A stretch of 64,000 bases of DNA from an uncultured bacterium (GTDB lineage: Bacteria > Pseudomonadota > Alphaproteobacteria > Rhodospirillales > Rhodospirillaceae), in assembly GCA_903888485.1 (NCBI GenBank), contig CAISTS010000048.1, positions 1 to 64,000 of the forward strand. Reading direction: 5' to 3'. The notes below the pieces were generated by a model that saw nothing but the letters and a program-made list of their open reading frames with translations, had not been told where the DNA came from and ran no database searches. Of this stretch, positions 40,919-50,117 are shown piece by piece (the stretch's first letter is position 1; the number at the start of each line of letters is the position of its first letter). The translations under genes were made by a program, and so were the position numbers.

Positions 40919-43900
40919 CCAGCCGTCATCGCACTCAGCTGGCGGTTAGCGACAGTGAGCATCGACAGCGAAATCGCGTCGGCGGCTCTGACCTCGGCGA
41001 ATACCTGGTCATAGCGTTCGACGCGCGACTTGTTCTTCGCTTCCCAATCTTCCACCGCCTTTTCGGGCGACAGTTTGCCTCTGGCCGCGGCGCTGATGCG
41101 CACGGCCAACGTGCGTTGGTGGGCGAACAGTTCCTCGATGGCCGCCGAAACCGCGAGCTTGTCCCAGTGGCTGACGGTGGCGTAGCTCTCGGTGCGGGCG
41201 CGGAGCGCGCCAAGCCCGAAGCGTTCGCCGACGAGGTAATAGAGCCGCGCCGCCTGGGCAACCGATTGTTTTGTGGCCTCGGCAATGAGCGAGATGTCGT
41301 TGGCTGCGGCCAGGCGGTAGATCGACGCGACCTCCATGGCCAGCTTCGCCGGCACACCCTTCTGCTGATAGACCTCGGCCTGGCGTTTGATGTAAGCGGC
41401 GACTTCGTCCGACCACACTTTGGACAACGACTTGCGCAGTTCATCGACGCAGGGCGTCAGCGCCTTTATCTGCTTACTCATGTCCATGGGTACGGGCACA
41501 TGGCGCAGCATCCATTGCACGCTGCGTTCAAGCATGCGGACGATCTCAAGCAGCATCTCGAGCTGCACCGCCGCCGGTACCTTGTTGTCCAAAGCTTCGA
41601 TCGCGTTCCACAGGTCCCGCAGGCCATAGGCCGCTTCGGTAACGGTATAGGCGCGCACCACATCAACCGGACCCAGGCCCGTGCGTTCCATCAGCGTAGT
41701 CAGGAAGCCAGGACCCGTGCGGTTGATGAAATTGTTGGTGACGACCGTGCCGACAATCTCGCGGCGCAGTTTGTGGCGAAGAATTGCGTCCTTGTACTTT
41801 TTTTGCAGCGGCGCCGGGAAATATTCGATCAGGTCCTGTTCGGTGATGTCATCATCCGGCAGATCGCTGGCGATCATCTTGTCGTAGAGATACATCTTGC
41901 CGTAAGGCAGGAACACCGCGAGCTCGGGACGCGTCAGGCCCAGACCCGCCGCCATGCGCTCCTGGATTTCTTCGTCGTTCGGCAGGAATTCGATATCGCG
42001 GTTGAGCAAGCCTTCGCGCTCGAACAGCTTCATGGTGCGCAACTGCGCGTCCATGAGCTGCGGACCGCGGCTTTGAAGCATGCTGATGGTCTGACTTTGC
42101 TGATAGTTGTCGCGCAGCACCAAGCGGCCGACTTCCTCGGTCATCTCGGCAAGTAACTTGTTGCGCGCCGGCAAGGTCAGCTTGCCCATGCCCATCTGCA
42201 CGTTGAGCAGGATCTTGATATTGACCTCGTGGTCCGAGCAATCGACGCCGGCCGAGTTGTCGATGGCATCGGTGTTGAGGCGCAGGCCCGCCTTGGCCGC
42301 CTCGATGCGTCCCAGCTGCGTCATGCCGAGGTTGGCGCCTTCACCCACGACCTTCGCACGGATCTGACTGCCGTTGACGCGGATGAAGTCGTTGGCCTTG
42401 TCGGACGCATCGGCGTGGGATTGCGCCGCGCTCTTCACATAAGTGCCGATGCCGCCAAAGAACAGAAGGTCAACCTTGGCCTTCAAGATCGCATTCATGA
42501 TCTCGCCGGGCGTCGCTTCGGCCTTGTTGATCTCCAGCAGCGCCTTCATTTCGGGCGACAGCTTGATGGTCTTGGCGCTGCGCTCGAACACACCGCCGCC
42601 CTTCGAGATTAGCTTGGCGTTGTAGTCGGTCCAGTTGGAGCGCGGCAACTTGAACATGCGCTCGCGCTCGGCGTAGCACTTCTCGGTGTCCACCGGATCG
42701 GGATCGATGAAGATGTGCAGATGGTTGAACGCCGCGAGCAGTTTGGTCTTCTTCGACATCAGCATGCCGTTGCCGAAGACGTCGCCCGACATATCGCCGA
42801 CGCCGACGCAGGTGAACTCCTGGGTCTGGGTGTCGATACCGATCTCGCGGAAGTGGCGCTTGACGCACTCCCACGCGCCGCGTGCGGTAATGCCCATGAC
42901 CTTGTGGTCATAGCCGGCTGAACCGCCGGACGCATAAGCATCGCCCAGCCAGAAGCCGTATTCGGCCGAGACGCCATTGGCGATGTCGGAGAAAGTGGCG
43001 GTGCCCTTGTCGGCGGCGACAACCAGGTAGGGATCGTCCTCGTCCTTGCGCACGACGTCGGTGGGATGCACCAGCTTGTCGTTGACGATGTTGTCGGTGA
43101 TGTCGAGCAGGCCGCGCTGAAGCGTCTTGTAGCACTCGATGCCTTCGGCCTGATAAGCCTCGCGTCCGCCCGTGGCCGGCGGTCGCTTGACGACGAAGCC
43201 GCCCTTGGAGCCGGTCGGCACGATCACCGCGTTTTTGACCATCTGTGCTTTGACGAGGCCCAGTACCTCCGAGCGGAAGTCCTCGCGCCGGTCGGACCAG
43301 CGGATGCCGCCGCGCGCGACCTTGCCGCCGCGCAGGTGGATCGCCTCGACGCGCGGCGCATAGACGAACACTTCGACGTTCATTCTCGGTAGCGGCAGGT
43401 CTTCGACCGTGCGGCTGTTGAGCTTGAAGGAGGTGTAAGTCTTGAAGTTCCCGTCCGCGCCCTTCTGGAAATAGTTTGTGCGCAGCGTGGAATCGAGCAG
43501 GTTCAGATAGCGCCGCAGGATGCGGTCTTCATCGGCATTGGTGACGGCGTCGAGGGCTTGAACGATTTCGGCGCGGATGGCCGCCGCTTTGGTCGCACCA
43601 GCTTTGGCTTTTGCTCCGCTGTTCTGCGCGGGATCGAAGCTGGCCGTGAACATATCGACCAGCAGCCGCGCGATCTTCGGGTGGGCGGCAAAGGCGTTCT
43701 CGATATAGGCCTGCGAGAACGGGAATGTCGCCTGGCGCAGATATTTGGCATAGGCGCGCAGGATGGTGACTTCGCGCCATCCCATGTCGGCAAGGGCGAC
43801 GAGCTTGTTGAACCCGTCGCTTTCCATCTCGCCGGCCCAGACCCGGCGGAAGGCCTCTTCGATCTCCTCCCGCGCGGCGCTGATGTCGATGGGCGTATTG

Positions 43901-45801
43901 GTGGCCACCGTCATGCTGAAGTTCTGCAGCCACACCGGACCGCGCCCGCCGGTCGATCCCAGGGGCGTGACTTGGAAGGGCTCTTCGCCCAGCACCTTGA
44001 AGCCCATGTGCTCGAGCACCGGCATCACGTCCGACAACGGCAGCGGCGCGCCGGCGTTGTAGATGGTGATGCATACCGTGCCGCCGGTCGCGCCCGGCGC
44101 CTGGTAGACATGAATGCCGACCTGCTTGGTCTCCTGCACCTGGTTGATGCGGCCCATGTCGGCCACGGCGGTCTCAGCGTCGAAATGTTCGCGGTATGCC
44201 ACCGGAAAAGCGTGCGCGAAGACGTCGGCCTGGCGCGCGCCGTCGTGTTCGCCATGTCTCTTGATAAGCGCGGCGCGCAGGTCGTCGGTCCAGGCGCGCG
44301 CGGCTTTGACGATTTTGGCTTCGATGGCCTTGGGATCGACCTTGGGCACGTCGCCGGGACGCGTCGCGATGATGTAGTGGATGCGCGCGAGCGCGCTATC
44401 GGTGACCTGGGTGTAGAACGACGACAGGCGGCCTTCGAAGGCCTTTGTCAGAATATCGCCGATCTGCAGGCGCAGCGCAGTGTCGAAGCGGTCGCGCGGC
44501 ACATAGACCAAAACGGAGGCAAAGCGCTCGAATTGATCCCGGCGCATGAACACCGCGGCGCGCGGGCGCTGCTGCAGGTGCAGGATGCCGAGCGCGATTT
44601 CCATGAGCTGCGTGTCCGACGTCTCGAAGAGCTCGTCGCGCGGCAGGTTCTCCATCACGTTCTGCAGGATCTTGTCGTCGTGGCTGTACTTTCTAAACCC
44701 AACACGCTCTCTGATGCGATCGAGCTTGTTGCGCAGCACCGGCACGAAGGAGGGGCTGTTGGTGTAGACGTCGGCGGTGAACAGGCCCACCAGCATGTGG
44801 ATGCCGATCACGGCCCCGTTCTTGTCGAGCATCTTCACGGCCACGACGTCGAAGTGCACTCGCCGGTGCACGGTCGAGCGCTGGTTGGCCTTCAGGATCA
44901 GCAAGAGGTTGCGGCTGTCGAGGAACTCCGTGAACTGCGGCGGAATCGGCATGCCGTCGCCGACGCCTTCGAAAATCATCAGTCGCGCTTTGGTCAGCAC
45001 GCCCAAACTGTGCTGCTGCTCGATGACGAAGCTGCGGCTCTTGCCGCTGCCCTTGATGGCGAGCTGGCGATAGCCGAGGAAGGTGAAATGATCGTCGTTC
45101 AGCCAATGCAGGAAGTCGACGACTTCCTTGGCGCGCGCCGGCTTAACGCTGGCAACGGGGCCTTCGAAGTCGGCGGCAAAATGCGCGGCCACGCGGCGCA
45201 TCGCCGCCCAATCGCGCACGGCCAAGCGTACATCGCCGAGCACGGCTTTGATGTTGTCGCGCAGGCGATCAACCATCTCGTCTTCGCTCGAACCGCCGAT
45301 CTCGATGTGCATCAGCGATTCAAGCGTGTCACCCTTTTTCATGCCGACGTTCTCGTCGGACCCGGCACGCAGTTCGACCAGATTGCCATCCATATCGCGC
45401 TGTACGGCCAGCACCGGATGGATGATCAGGAGCGGGCTCGATTCCATGCGCTCGAGCTCGCAGGTGACCGAGCTCACCAGGAAGGGCATGTCGTCGTTGA
45501 CGACGTGGATGATGGTGCGGCCCTTGCCGGGCGCATCGATGACATTGACCTTGGGGGTGCCGGTCTTGCGGTTCTGCAGCGCGTCCCAGGCGACCGCGGC
45601 CATATCGACCAGCGCTTCGGGGCCGCGTCCAGCGAGTTCGTCGGGCGGACTGCCAGAATAGAACTGGCGTACGAAACGGGTGAAGAGGTGAGCGTTGGGC
45701 GGCGCCTTTTTTCCGGCGACGCGCTTCTCGGCGGCGGTCACCACCCCGGCGATGATTGCAGCCAGTTCGCGTGTGCCCGCGGCCATGACATCGTTCGGCA
45801 T
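40915..45801 (-). CDS. NAD-specific glutamate dehydrogenase, large (GDH-180) type
   Basis: Giant NAD-dependent glutamate dehydrogenase of 1,628 residues, which deaminates glutamate to 2-oxoglutarate in amino-acid catabolism. It has long N-terminal ACT-like regulatory regions (VNVIDAPGKGRTIIHVVNDDMPFLVSSV at about 84). The catalytic core is around residues 800-1150: GGIRWSDRREDFRSEVLGLVKAQMVKNAVIVPTGSKGGFV holds the Lys residues, and ECVKRHFREIGIDTQTQEFTCVGVGDMSGDVFGNGML the NAD fold. A helical C-terminal domain follows. The length is typical. It is a single-gene unit, with convergent overlap at its 3' end. Confidence 0.96.
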   Translation of the reverse strand: MPNDVMAAGTRELAAIIAGVVTAAEKRVAGKKAPPNAHLFTRFVRQFYSGSPPDELAGRGPEALVDMAAVAWDALQNRKTGTPKVNVIDAPGKGRTIIHVVNDDMPFLVSSVTCELERMESSPLLIIHPVLAVQRDMDGNLVELRAGSDENVGMKKGDTLESLMHIEIGGSSEDEMVDRLRDNIKAVLGDVRLAVRDWAAMRRVAAHFAADFEGPVASVKPARAKEVVDFLHWLNDDHFTFLGYRQLAIKGSGKSRSFVIEQQHSLGVLTKARLMIFEGVGDGMPIPPQFTEFLDSRNLLLILKANQRSTVHRRVHFDVVAVKMLDKNGAVIGIHMLVGLFTADVYTNSPSFVPVLRNKLDRIRERVGFRKYSHDDKILQNVMENLPRDELFETSDTQLMEIALGILHLQQRPRAAVFMRRDQFERFASVLVYVPRDRFDTALRLQIGDILTKAFEGRLSSFYTQVTDSALARIHYIIATRPGDVPKVDPKAIEAKIVKAARAWTDDLRAALIKRHGEHDGARQADVFAHAFPVAYREHFDAETAVADMGRINQVQETKQVGIHVYQAPGATGGTVCITIYNAGAPLPLSDVMPVLEHMGFKVLGEEPFQVTPLGSTGGRGPVWLQNFSMTVATNTPIDISAAREEIEEAFRRVWAGEMESDGFNKLVALADMGWREVTILRAYAKYLRQATFPFSQAYIENAFAAHPKIARLLVDMFTASFDPAQNSGAKAKAGATKAAAIRAEIVQALDAVTNADEDRILRRYLNLLDSTLRTNYFQKGADGNFKTYTSFKLNSRTVEDLPLPRMNVEVFVYAPRVEAIHLRGGKVARGGIRWSDRREDFRSEVLGLVKAQMVKNAVIVPTGSKGGFVVKRPPATGGREAYQAEGIECYKTLQRGLLDITDNIVNDKLVHPTDVVRKDEDDPYLVVAADKGTATFSDIANGVSAEYGFWLGDAYASGGSAGYDHKVMGITARGAWECVKRHFREIGIDTQTQEFTCVGVGDMSGDVFGNGMLMSKKTKLLAAFNHLHIFIDPDPVDTEKCYAERERMFKLPRSNWTDYNAKLISKGGGVFERSAKTIKLSPEMKALLEINKAEATPGEIMNAILKAKVDLLFFGGIGTYVKSAAQSHADASDKANDFIRVNGSQIRAKVVGEGANLGMTQLGRIEAAKAGLRLNTDAIDNSAGVDCSDHEVNIKILLNVQMGMGKLTLPARNKLLAEMTEEVGRLVLRDNYQQSQTISMLQSRGPQLMDAQLRTMKLFEREGLLNRDIEFLPNDEEIQERMAAGLGLTRPELAVFLPYGKMYLYDKMIASDLPDDDITEQDLIEYFPAPLQKKYKDAILRHKLRREIVGTVVTNNFINRTGPGFLTTLMERTGLGPVDVVRAYTVTEAAYGLRDLWNAIEALDNKVPAAVQLEMLLEIVRMLERSVQWMLRHVPVPMDMSKQIKALTPCVDELRKSLSKVWSDEVAAYIKRQAEVYQQKGVPAKLAMEVASIYRLAAANDISLIAEATKQSVAQAARLYYLVGERFGLGALRARTESYATVSHWDKLAVSAAIEELFAHQRTLAVRISAAARGKLSPEKAVEDWEAKNKSRVERYDQVFAEVRAADAISLSMLTVANRQLSAMTAG

Positions 45802-45951
45802 TGTCGGTTTCCCCCAAGCGTCTTGTGCGTTGTTCGAGGCCGCCCCGCGTAGCGGGTGCGGTCTCCCAAGGCCTTCACAAAGCTAGCATATCCGGCATTG
45901 CTGCGGCCACCTAACCGCGTCCGAAGTTCTTCCGCAGTGCGGCATAGTTAT

Positions 45952-45984
45952 AAAGCAAAAGAGCGGTTTCCGTGGAAACCGCCC
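45952..45984 (-). terminator. Rho-independent terminator of the DUF1993 gene
   Basis: On the minus strand a perfect stem GCGGTTTC/GAAACCGC (45963-45970 and 45975-45982, loop of 4 nt) is followed by the T-rich tract CTCTTTTGCTTT. It lies about 30 bp beyond the DUF1993 stop and before gdh. Confidence 0.8.
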
Positions 45985-46014
45985 TGCCCGTCACTTTAAA
46001 GCGCCGTGGTCCGC

Positions 46015-46521
46015 TCAACGCAGTCCCAGGAAGTCGCCCTTGCCAAGCTCGACGCCGTTGTGGCGCAGGATCGCGTAGGCCGTCGTGACGTGAAAATAAA
46101 AGTTGGGCAGGACCCAGCTAGTCACGTAACCCGCGCCCTTGAACTTGAGCTCGTTCGGGCCAGCCTTGAAAGCGATATCGCGGTCGGTGCTGGCGTCGAT
46201 CTGCGCAGGGGTGAAGGACGCGACGTGCTCGATGGTCTTGGCGATGCGCGCCTTCAGCTCGCCAAAGGTGGTCTCGGTATCGGGGAAGCTCGGCACGTCG
46301 GCGCCGGCGAGGCGGCTGGCCATGCTCTTGGCCATGTCGCTGGCGATCTGGATCTGGGCGCTGAACGGCAGCATGTCGGGGCGCAGGCGGAATTTGGTGA
46401 TAGCGGTCGGGTCGATTTTCTTGGCGGTGCAGTGCGCCTCGGCTTTATCGAGAATGGCCGACAAGGCCTTGAGTTGATGCACAACCGGTTCAACGCTCGC
46501 TTGGTACATGGATATAGCCAT
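46015..46521 (-). CDS. DUF1993 domain-containing protein
   Basis: Conserved 168-residue protein of the DUF1993 family (DinB-like helical fold). Landmarks are the start MAISMYQASVEPVVHQLKALSAIL, then RLRPDMLPFSAQIQIASDMAKSMASRLAG (about 46-74), and the end FYFHVTTAYAILRHNGVELGKGDFLG. The conserved His/Tyr residues at the end are usual in the family. The biochemical role is unknown. It is monocistronic, with a terminator about 30 bp after its stop. The Shine-Dalgarno GAAGGAGC precedes ATG 46521. Confidence 0.85.
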   Translation of the reverse strand: MAISMYQASVEPVVHQLKALSAILDKAEAHCTAKKIDPTAITKFRLRPDMLPFSAQIQIASDMAKSMASRLAGADVPSFPDTETTFGELKARIAKTIEHVASFTPAQIDASTDRDIAFKAGPNELKFKGAGYVTSWVLPNFYFHVTTAYAILRHNGVELGKGDFLGLR

Positions 46522-46933
46522 CGCTCGTGCTCCTTCAGATTCTAAAAATGACCGGCGCGCGGAAGAATGAGACCGGGCGCCGAGCGGCGTCCGCTGCTCT
46601 CAATCCATAGATATAGGAATTGGTCCCCCCCACGTCCCGGCGAATGCGGGATATGTGGGCGCGCCTCGCAAAAAAAGCGAGGGGGCCGATCAATAAAGTT
46701 TTGCGAAAGCGTCAGTGCTCGGGCAGGCGGCCGGGTGCGTCGGCCGGGTGCTCGGCCAAGCCAAAGCCCGGACGCGGCCGGGCTGCTTAAACAAACGACA
46801 CTTACCGGAATTCGGATCCAGGCAGCGCCGAAGTAAGACGAACGTTTTCTACCGGTAGATGCAGGCCCGTGTTGCAAAACGTGCGAGCAATCTAGGTCGA
46901 GGCGCTCGGCAATAAGGAAGCTGCCGCCGCGCG
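46522..46933. other. 412-bp intergenic region with GC-rich hairpins
   Basis: This non-coding stretch lies upstream of the DUF1993 gene and downstream of the methyltransferase. It contains a stem CCTCGC/GCGAGG closed by seven A residues (about 46655-46673), a direct repeat CGGCCGGGTGC (about 46730-46752), and a hairpin AGCCCGG/CCGGGCT (46765-46771 and 46778-46784). The last could act as a weak terminator for the methyltransferase, about 150 bp past its stop. I see no reading frame with coding character. Confidence 0.4.
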
Positions 46934-48124
46934 CTAACGCCGCCACAGCGGCGCGAGCAATCCATACTGCCAGAGGAGCAGCAGCTCCTCGTCCAGTGTT
47001 TCCAAGGCGTCCGTCACGGGCGGAATGCGCGCCGACATGTCCTTCGCGACAGCCGGAGCGAGCGTGTCCCAGCCGCGCGGACCGTCTGCCAGCATTTCGA
47101 GCGCCGCTGTCGTGACGACGTTGGCGTTGACCGAAAAGCCGCTGCTGGGATCGCGAAACACAGCAGGTACGCTTCTACCCTCACGCACAAGCCGGCTTTC
47201 CCACAGCACGTTCTCACGCGGGCTCGGGCCCCGTGCGGAATCGGTCTTGGCGAACACGGTGTAGTGATAACCGCCGCCGCTGTAGTCCAATGTGTCGGCC
47301 AGGAATGCGCGGTCGCGCGCCGTCGCTGGCCGCCCCTGCGGTCCGGGCCATACCCAGTTGAGGAAGTGAACGCCGTGCGCGCCCAGGGCGTCTTCAAGCC
47401 CCGCCGTCGAGAGGGCGTGGAAATGTTCGCCCAGCAGTTCGTGGTAAAAAATCGAATCGGCCCGTGCGCCAGCATGCTGCAAGACCGACAACATGGCGCG
47501 CTCACCGCCCTGCTGCGCCAAACTGCGCGCCATGTCTCGCAGGACGGCGCGGGCGCGGCCGACTTGCTCGTCCGCAGGGATGTCGCGCGGCACCGCCAGG
47601 CGCAACGTCTGCCGCAAACCCGCTAATAGCAGCGCATGCGTACCGTAGTAATAGCTGAGTACAGCGACGCCGCCCGGTTTGAGACACGCCGCGACCAGGG
47701 TGAGCAGACGGCGCTGCACCTCCGGCGGTGTGATGTAGAGCACGCCGACGTGATAGATCAGGTCGAACTGACCCAGCGCGGCAGGATCGAGATCCAAGAA
47801 ATCGGAGCAGACAATACGCGCACGCGCGCCGAGGGCGGCGCAACGCTCGGAGGCGAAGGTGCAAGCGCTTTGCGAGAGGTCGGTGCCCACGAGACGTCCG
47901 CCGCCGTTGTGAGGGGCGACCCGCGCAAGCTGCACACCGGTGCCGCAGCCAAGATCAAGCACGTCATAGGAGCCAGTTTGTGGGCCGGCGCCGTACAGCG
48001 CCGCGATCCCCAGCACGCGCGCGGCGTCGATCTCGGGGACAATGACTGGATCGTAGGGAACCTGGTCGTAAGCTCGAGCGATCTTGACGTTGATCTCGCG
48101 CAGCTCTGTGGTGCTGGTGGTCAT
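46934..48124 (-). CDS. SAM-dependent methyltransferase with methyltransferase regulatory domain
   Basis: Class I methyltransferase of about 396 residues. The SAM-binding motif is VLDLGCGTGVQLARVAPHNGG near residue 55, followed by DLIYHVGVLYITPP and LKPGGVAVLSYYYGT. The C-terminal half (SVLQHAGARADSIFYHELLGEHFHAL and following) matches the PF10119 regulatory domain found in similar proteins. The substrate is unknown. ATG 48124 and the upstream TTG 48157 are both possible; a GAGGAG abuts the TTG with no spacing, so I prefer the ATG. It diverges from an MFS permease gene. Confidence 0.83.
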   Translation of the reverse strand: MTTSTTELREINVKIARAYDQVPYDPVIVPEIDAARVLGIAALYGAGPQTGSYDVLDLGCGTGVQLARVAPHNGGGRLVGTDLSQSACTFASERCAALGARARIVCSDFLDLDPAALGQFDLIYHVGVLYITPPEVQRRLLTLVAACLKPGGVAVLSYYYGTHALLLAGLRQTLRLAVPRDIPADEQVGRARAVLRDMARSLAQQGGERAMLSVLQHAGARADSIFYHELLGEHFHALSTAGLEDALGAHGVHFLNWVWPGPQGRPATARDRAFLADTLDYSGGGYHYTVFAKTDSARGPSPRENVLWESRLVREGRSVPAVFRDPSSGFSVNANVVTTAALEMLADGPRGWDTLAPAVAKDMSARIPPVTDALETLDEELLLLWQYGLLAPLWRR

Positions 48125-48229
48125 GACAGGCGGACTGCGTTCAAGCGCTGCGTTCAACTCCTCTGCAAGCTAGCTTCGCTTGCCGGGGTCGTCTATGGAA
48201 AAGGCCCGCCTTCCTCTTTGCCGGCGTCC

Positions 48230-49375
48230 ATGGCCTTCTTCCGTAACAGCACCGTCAATCTGCTCAATTTGCACTACGGACTGCACGCCATCGCCATGTA
48301 CGGCGGCGGCGCGTTCTACGCGGTCTATCTGCTGAAGGCCGGCGTGCCCATGGCGCTGGTCCTGGGCGCGCTGGCGCTCATCCTTGCGGGGCGCTTCATC
48401 ATACGCCCCGCCATCGTGCCCTTGTCGGTGCGCTATGGCATGCGCCCGCTGCTGATCGCCGGCACGCTGATCGCTGCGCTGCAGTACCCGTTGCTCGCCA
48501 TGGTGGACGGCGTTGGCGTCACGCTGTTTGCGCTTATTTTCGTCGCCGCGGTCAGCGACACGTTCTATTGGACGACCTACCACGCCTACTTCGCGACCGT
48601 TGGCGACCAGGAACACCGCGGTCACCAGATCGGCGCGCGCGAAGCGATCGTTGCAGGCGTCTCGATCGTGAGCCCAATCGCGACCGGCTGGATGCTCGTG
48701 ACCGTCGGCCCCGGCGCGGCCTTTGGCGTCTCGGCGGCGGCGCAAGTGATCTGCGCCATTCCGCTCCTCTGGACGCCCAATGTCGCCGTCGCGCGCGAAA
48801 AGCCCGGCGCATTCAAAGCAGCGCTGCCGGGCGTTCTCTTGTTCGTCGCCGACGGCTGGATCGCCATCGGTTATGTCTTCGTCTGGCAGCTGGGCATGTT
48901 CCTCGCGCTCGGCGAAAGTTTTGTCGCTTACGGCGGCGCGCTTGCTATCGCTGGAGCGGTGGGCGCGGTATGCGGCCTTGCCCTCGGACGCTTCATCGAT
49001 GCCGGCCACGGCATGCGCGCGGTGGTGCTGTCGGTGGCCGTGCTGGCTTTCGTCACGTTGCTGCGCGCGGCGGCGGTCAATGATCCCGTGCTCGCTGTTA
49101 TTGCCAATGCGCTCGGGGCTTTTGTCCCGACGGTCTATGCGCCGACGCTCATGACGGCGGTTTACAATCTCGCCAAAGCCGCGCCTTGTACCTTGCGGTT
49201 CCATGTGGCGACCGAGGGTGGCTGGGATGCCGGCGGCAGCGCCGGGTGCCTCACGGCGGCTGGCCTTGTGGCGCTGGGGGTGCCGCTGGCCATCTGCATC
49301 TTGCTTTCGCTTTTTGGAGTTGTGGCGTCGTTTCTGCTGTTGCGCCGCTATTACGCGAGCCGTTCCTTCGCTTAG
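48230..49375 (+). CDS. MFS transporter
   Basis: Permease of 381 residues with about 11-12 hydrophobic helices and little loop sequence. The start is placed at ATG 48230, just before MAFFRNSTVNLLNLHYGLHAIAMYGGGAFYAVYLL, the first membrane span. Sequence further upstream is antisense to the methyltransferase and not coding. The motif GRFIIRPAIVPLSVRYGMRPLLI corresponds to the loop 2-3 region of MFS proteins. I see no residues that fix the substrate. A cyclic-nucleotide-binding protein gene follows after 24 bp. Confidence 0.85.
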   Translation: MAFFRNSTVNLLNLHYGLHAIAMYGGGAFYAVYLLKAGVPMALVLGALALILAGRFIIRPAIVPLSVRYGMRPLLIAGTLIAALQYPLLAMVDGVGVTLFALIFVAAVSDTFYWTTYHAYFATVGDQEHRGHQIGAREAIVAGVSIVSPIATGWMLVTVGPGAAFGVSAAAQVICAIPLLWTPNVAVAREKPGAFKAALPGVLLFVADGWIAIGYVFVWQLGMFLALGESFVAYGGALAIAGAVGAVCGLALGRFIDAGHGMRAVVLSVAVLAFVTLLRAAAVNDPVLAVIANALGAFVPTVYAPTLMTAVYNLAKAAPCTLRFHVATEGGWDAGGSAGCLTAAGLVALGVPLAICILLSLFGVVASFLLLRRYYASRSFA

Positions 49376-49399
49376 AATAGGGACGACCGGGGGGCCATC

Positions 49400-49807
49400 G
49401 TGGCGTTCAATCCGCAGGTGTTCAAAAAAGTTCTGGAACGCAAGCTCGTTGCGCCAGGGCAGGTGGTGTTTCGCGAAGGTGAGCGCGCCAACGCCGCCTA
49501 TATCATCTTGCGCGGCGCGGTGCAGATCTCCAATCGCAACAGCGCCGGTCAGCAGGTGTTTCTGCGCGAGCTGGTGGAAGGCGAGATGTTTGGTGAACTG
49601 GCCCTCATGACGCCGGACTCCACGCGCACGGCCACGGTGGAATCGAAAGAAGGCTGCGAACTTGTCGTTGTCAGCCCAGACAAGCTGCGCGAACGGCTCG
49701 AGGCGGCCGATCCGATTCTGCGGTACTGGATCACGTCATTGTCCGAACGCGTGCTGGATTTGTCCAAGCGCGTACGCGCGCAGGGACCGGCGCCGAAAAA
49801 GGACTAG
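49400..49807 (+). CDS. Cyclic nucleotide-binding domain protein
   Basis: A 135-residue single-domain protein. The beta-roll core is GQVVFREGERANAAYIILRGAVQISNRNSAGQQVFLREL, and the phosphate-binding cassette is EGEMFGELALMTPDSTRTATV near residues 57-77. The cassette has Gly-Glu and Arg-Thr where the cAMP phosphate and ribose are held, so ligand binding is likely. There is no DNA-binding helix-turn-helix, unlike Crp/Fnr, so it probably acts through protein contacts. The start is GTG 49400. It is the last chromosomal gene before the integration site. Confidence 0.88.
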   Translation: MAFNPQVFKKVLERKLVAPGQVVFREGERANAAYIILRGAVQISNRNSAGQQVFLRELVEGEMFGELALMTPDSTRTATVESKEGCELVVVSPDKLRERLEAADPILRYWITSLSERVLDLSKRVRAQGPAPKKD

Positions 49808-49884
49808 ATCGGATTCTTCGATGAGTATGGGCCTACAGCCGCCCTCGGCTTTCGCTTCGCTCGCTAACGAAAGCTAGTGAAAAA

Positions 49885-49932
49885 TGGAGCGGGCGAAGGG
49901 ATTCGAACCCTCGACCCCGACCTTGGCAAGGT
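49885..49932 (-). tRNA. 3' remnant of tRNA-Gly(GCC), probable attachment site
   Basis: On the minus strand the sequence runs from the anticodon arm (ACC TTGCCAA GGT, anticodon GCC) through the variable and T arms (GGTTCGAATCC) to CGCCCGCTCCA with encoded CCA. That is the 3' half of a Gly tRNA. The 5' side has no D arm and no matching acceptor strand (GCGGGCG), so this is not a working tRNA gene. Tyrosine integrases often insert into tRNA 3' halves, and one lies 185 bp away, so this is best read as an att site. The intact tRNA would lie at the element's far end, which I do not find in this window. Confidence 0.8.
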
Positions 49933-49969
49933 TAGAACGGCCTAATTTACCAAAATTGGCCGACTCGAT

Positions 49970-50104
49970 CCGACATTAGCGGACGTTGCAAATATGCGGA
50001 TTCGTGGCATTATCGAGGGTAGCCGACATTAACGGTCGGAAGCCCCGATTTCTGCAGCGCGTTACCTAGGTGTTACCTGCGCTGCACAGATCGGCTCAGG
50101 TAAC
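49970..50104 (+). repeat. Candidate integrase arm-type binding sites
   Basis: Two 16-bp direct copies of CCGACATTA(G/A)CGG(A/T)CG (49970-49985 and 50023-50038) match at 14 positions. Next come GTTACCT at 50061-50067 and 50072-50078 and its inverse AGGTAAC at 50098-50104, with GCAGCGC/GCGCTGC flanking the first pair. Repeats between an att core and an integrase gene are typical of arm sites for lambda-like recombinases. Function is inferred. Confidence 0.5.
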
Positions 50105-50117
50105 AGGATTTGCCGCC

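Noticed and set aside
43558-45852. Long open frame (764 codons) antisense to the glutamate dehydrogenase gene
   Set aside because: It mirrors the codon pattern of the real gene, shows no domain or start signal, and such shadow frames are common in high-GC DNA.
47636-48229. In-frame N-terminal extension of the MFS protein at 48230
   Set aside because: It is antisense to the methyltransferase gene and lacks membrane character; the first transmembrane helix begins after ATG 48230.
49885-49995. A complete tRNA gene on the minus strand
   Set aside because: The 5' side has no D arm and no strand pairing with the CGCCCGC acceptor end, so only the 3' half is real.
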